A stretch of DNA of 30,739 nt from Clostridiales bacterium. Lineage in GTDB: Bacteria; Bacillota; Clostridia; Lachnospirales; CAG-274. The notes under the pieces are model-generated. The model saw only the letters and a list, made by a program, of their open reading frames with translations. It was not told the DNA's origin and did no database searches. This document shows, piece after piece, positions 30,522 through 30,739 of the stretch; within the stretch, counting starts at the first letter, position 1; every line of letters starts with the position of its first letter. The position numbers were made by a program, and so were the translations under genes. Location of the stretch: positions 1 through 30,739 of the forward strand of contig JAHALF010000019.1 in assembly GCA_018371275.1 (NCBI GenBank), given 5' to 3'.

Positions 30522-30555
30522 AAGACAAAGTACATATGTACTTTGTCTTTTTTTG
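30522..30555 (+). terminator. Rho-independent terminator of tuf
   Basis: A perfect palindrome spans 30522-30549 (AAGACAAAGTACAT and its complement), and the T-run extends to seven T. It ends the str region. Confidence 0.95.
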
Positions 30556-30631
30556 TACGTTGAATAGGCAAATTAATAGTTATTCTGTTGGCAGATAATC
30601 AAATATAAATAAAATAATAGGAGGTTTTTAT

Positions 30632-30646
30632 ATGAAAGTAATATAA
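30632..30646 (+). other. Four-codon ORF behind a strong ribosome binding site
   Basis: AGGAGG (30619-30624) lies 7 bases before ATG-AAA-GTA-ATA-TAA, a start followed by only three sense codons. The same frame later stays open from 30668 to a stop at the end of the window (encoding RKKIYQRKGRKLIQ...) after a second stop at 30665. It could be a minimal leader ORF, a decayed gene with two stops, or chance. The flanking 30556-30739 holds no other gene that I can support. Confidence 0.35.
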
Positions 30647-30739
30647 AACAGAAAGATAAATAATTAGCGAAAGAAAATATATCAAAGAAAAGGAAGAAAA
30701 TTAATACAGGGATATAATACGGAAATAAGAGTAAAGTAA

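Noticed and set aside
30577..30739. An open hydrophobic frame on the minus strand at the window end
   Set aside because: It is the complement of purine-rich AT sequence, has no start in the window and reads as low-complexity Leu/Phe/Tyr.
1..30739. CRISPR arrays, insertion sequences, toxin-antitoxin or defence modules
   Set aside because: No regularly spaced repeats, transposase, or paired small toxin-like genes were seen on either strand.

Overview
The window is very AT-rich DNA from a Gram-positive, endospore-forming anaerobe, most likely of the Clostridia (Lachnospirales). The evidence is AGGAGG-type ribosome binding sites, long AT-rich rho-independent terminators, a leuS T-box, an alpha/beta small acid-soluble spore protein, families that I recall as typical of Lachnospiraceae (DUF6715-like and DUF6512-like), and the Firmicute orders lon-ysxC, rplM-rpsI and rpsL-rpsG-fusA-tuf. 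I do not name a genus. tRNA genes lack encoded CCA.

Layout. 1-260: end of a tRNA cluster (Asn fragment, Glu, Cys) and a terminator. 373-2812: a small Cys-containing hydrophobic protein, a double-CxxC protein, and a tyrosine recombinase whose stop codon overlaps the start of an Sfp-type phosphopantetheinyl transferase. 2878-6338: M18 aminopeptidase, converging on a minus-strand D,D-carboxypeptidase and undecaprenyl-diphosphatase (cell-wall synthesis). 6528-10057: lon, ysxC and a DUF6715-like membrane protein, probably one operon, divergent from uppP. 10265-13345: M23 peptidase, class II aldolase (minus), signal peptidase II and a DUF6512-like membrane protein. 13365-16178: promoter, T-box, leuS and terminator. 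16372-17892 (minus): PHP phosphoesterase and a degenerate cytidylate-kinase-like protein. 17983-18453: two short genes, a SASP and a 44-residue Cys protein that may also be spore-related. 18549-20102: cardiolipin synthase. 20170-21190: rplM-rpsI with a consensus promoter and a structured leader. 21290-25636: the complete pstSCAB-phoU operon, preceded by a perfect 11-bp tandem repeat resembling a PhoP box. 25858-30555: the str operon rpsL-rpsG-fusA and tuf, where tuf appears to have its own promoter built into the preceding hairpin. 30556-30739: a four-codon ORF behind a strong ribosome binding site, and no other gene.

Most of the window is core chromosome. I found no CRISPR array, insertion sequence, prophage module or toxin-antitoxin pair, and nothing I can honestly call a new multi-gene system. 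The points most worth a second look are the recombinase/PPTase overlap, the small genes at 373, 759, 17983 and 18319, the kinase-like protein without a P-loop, and several RNA or DNA structures between genes (uppP/lon, pstS/pstC, rpsL/rpsG, fusA/tuf). Where an upstream in-frame GTG or TTG would place the ribosome binding site inside the gene (lon, fba, leuS, cls, pstS, phoU, rpsL, rpsG) I chose the downstream start.
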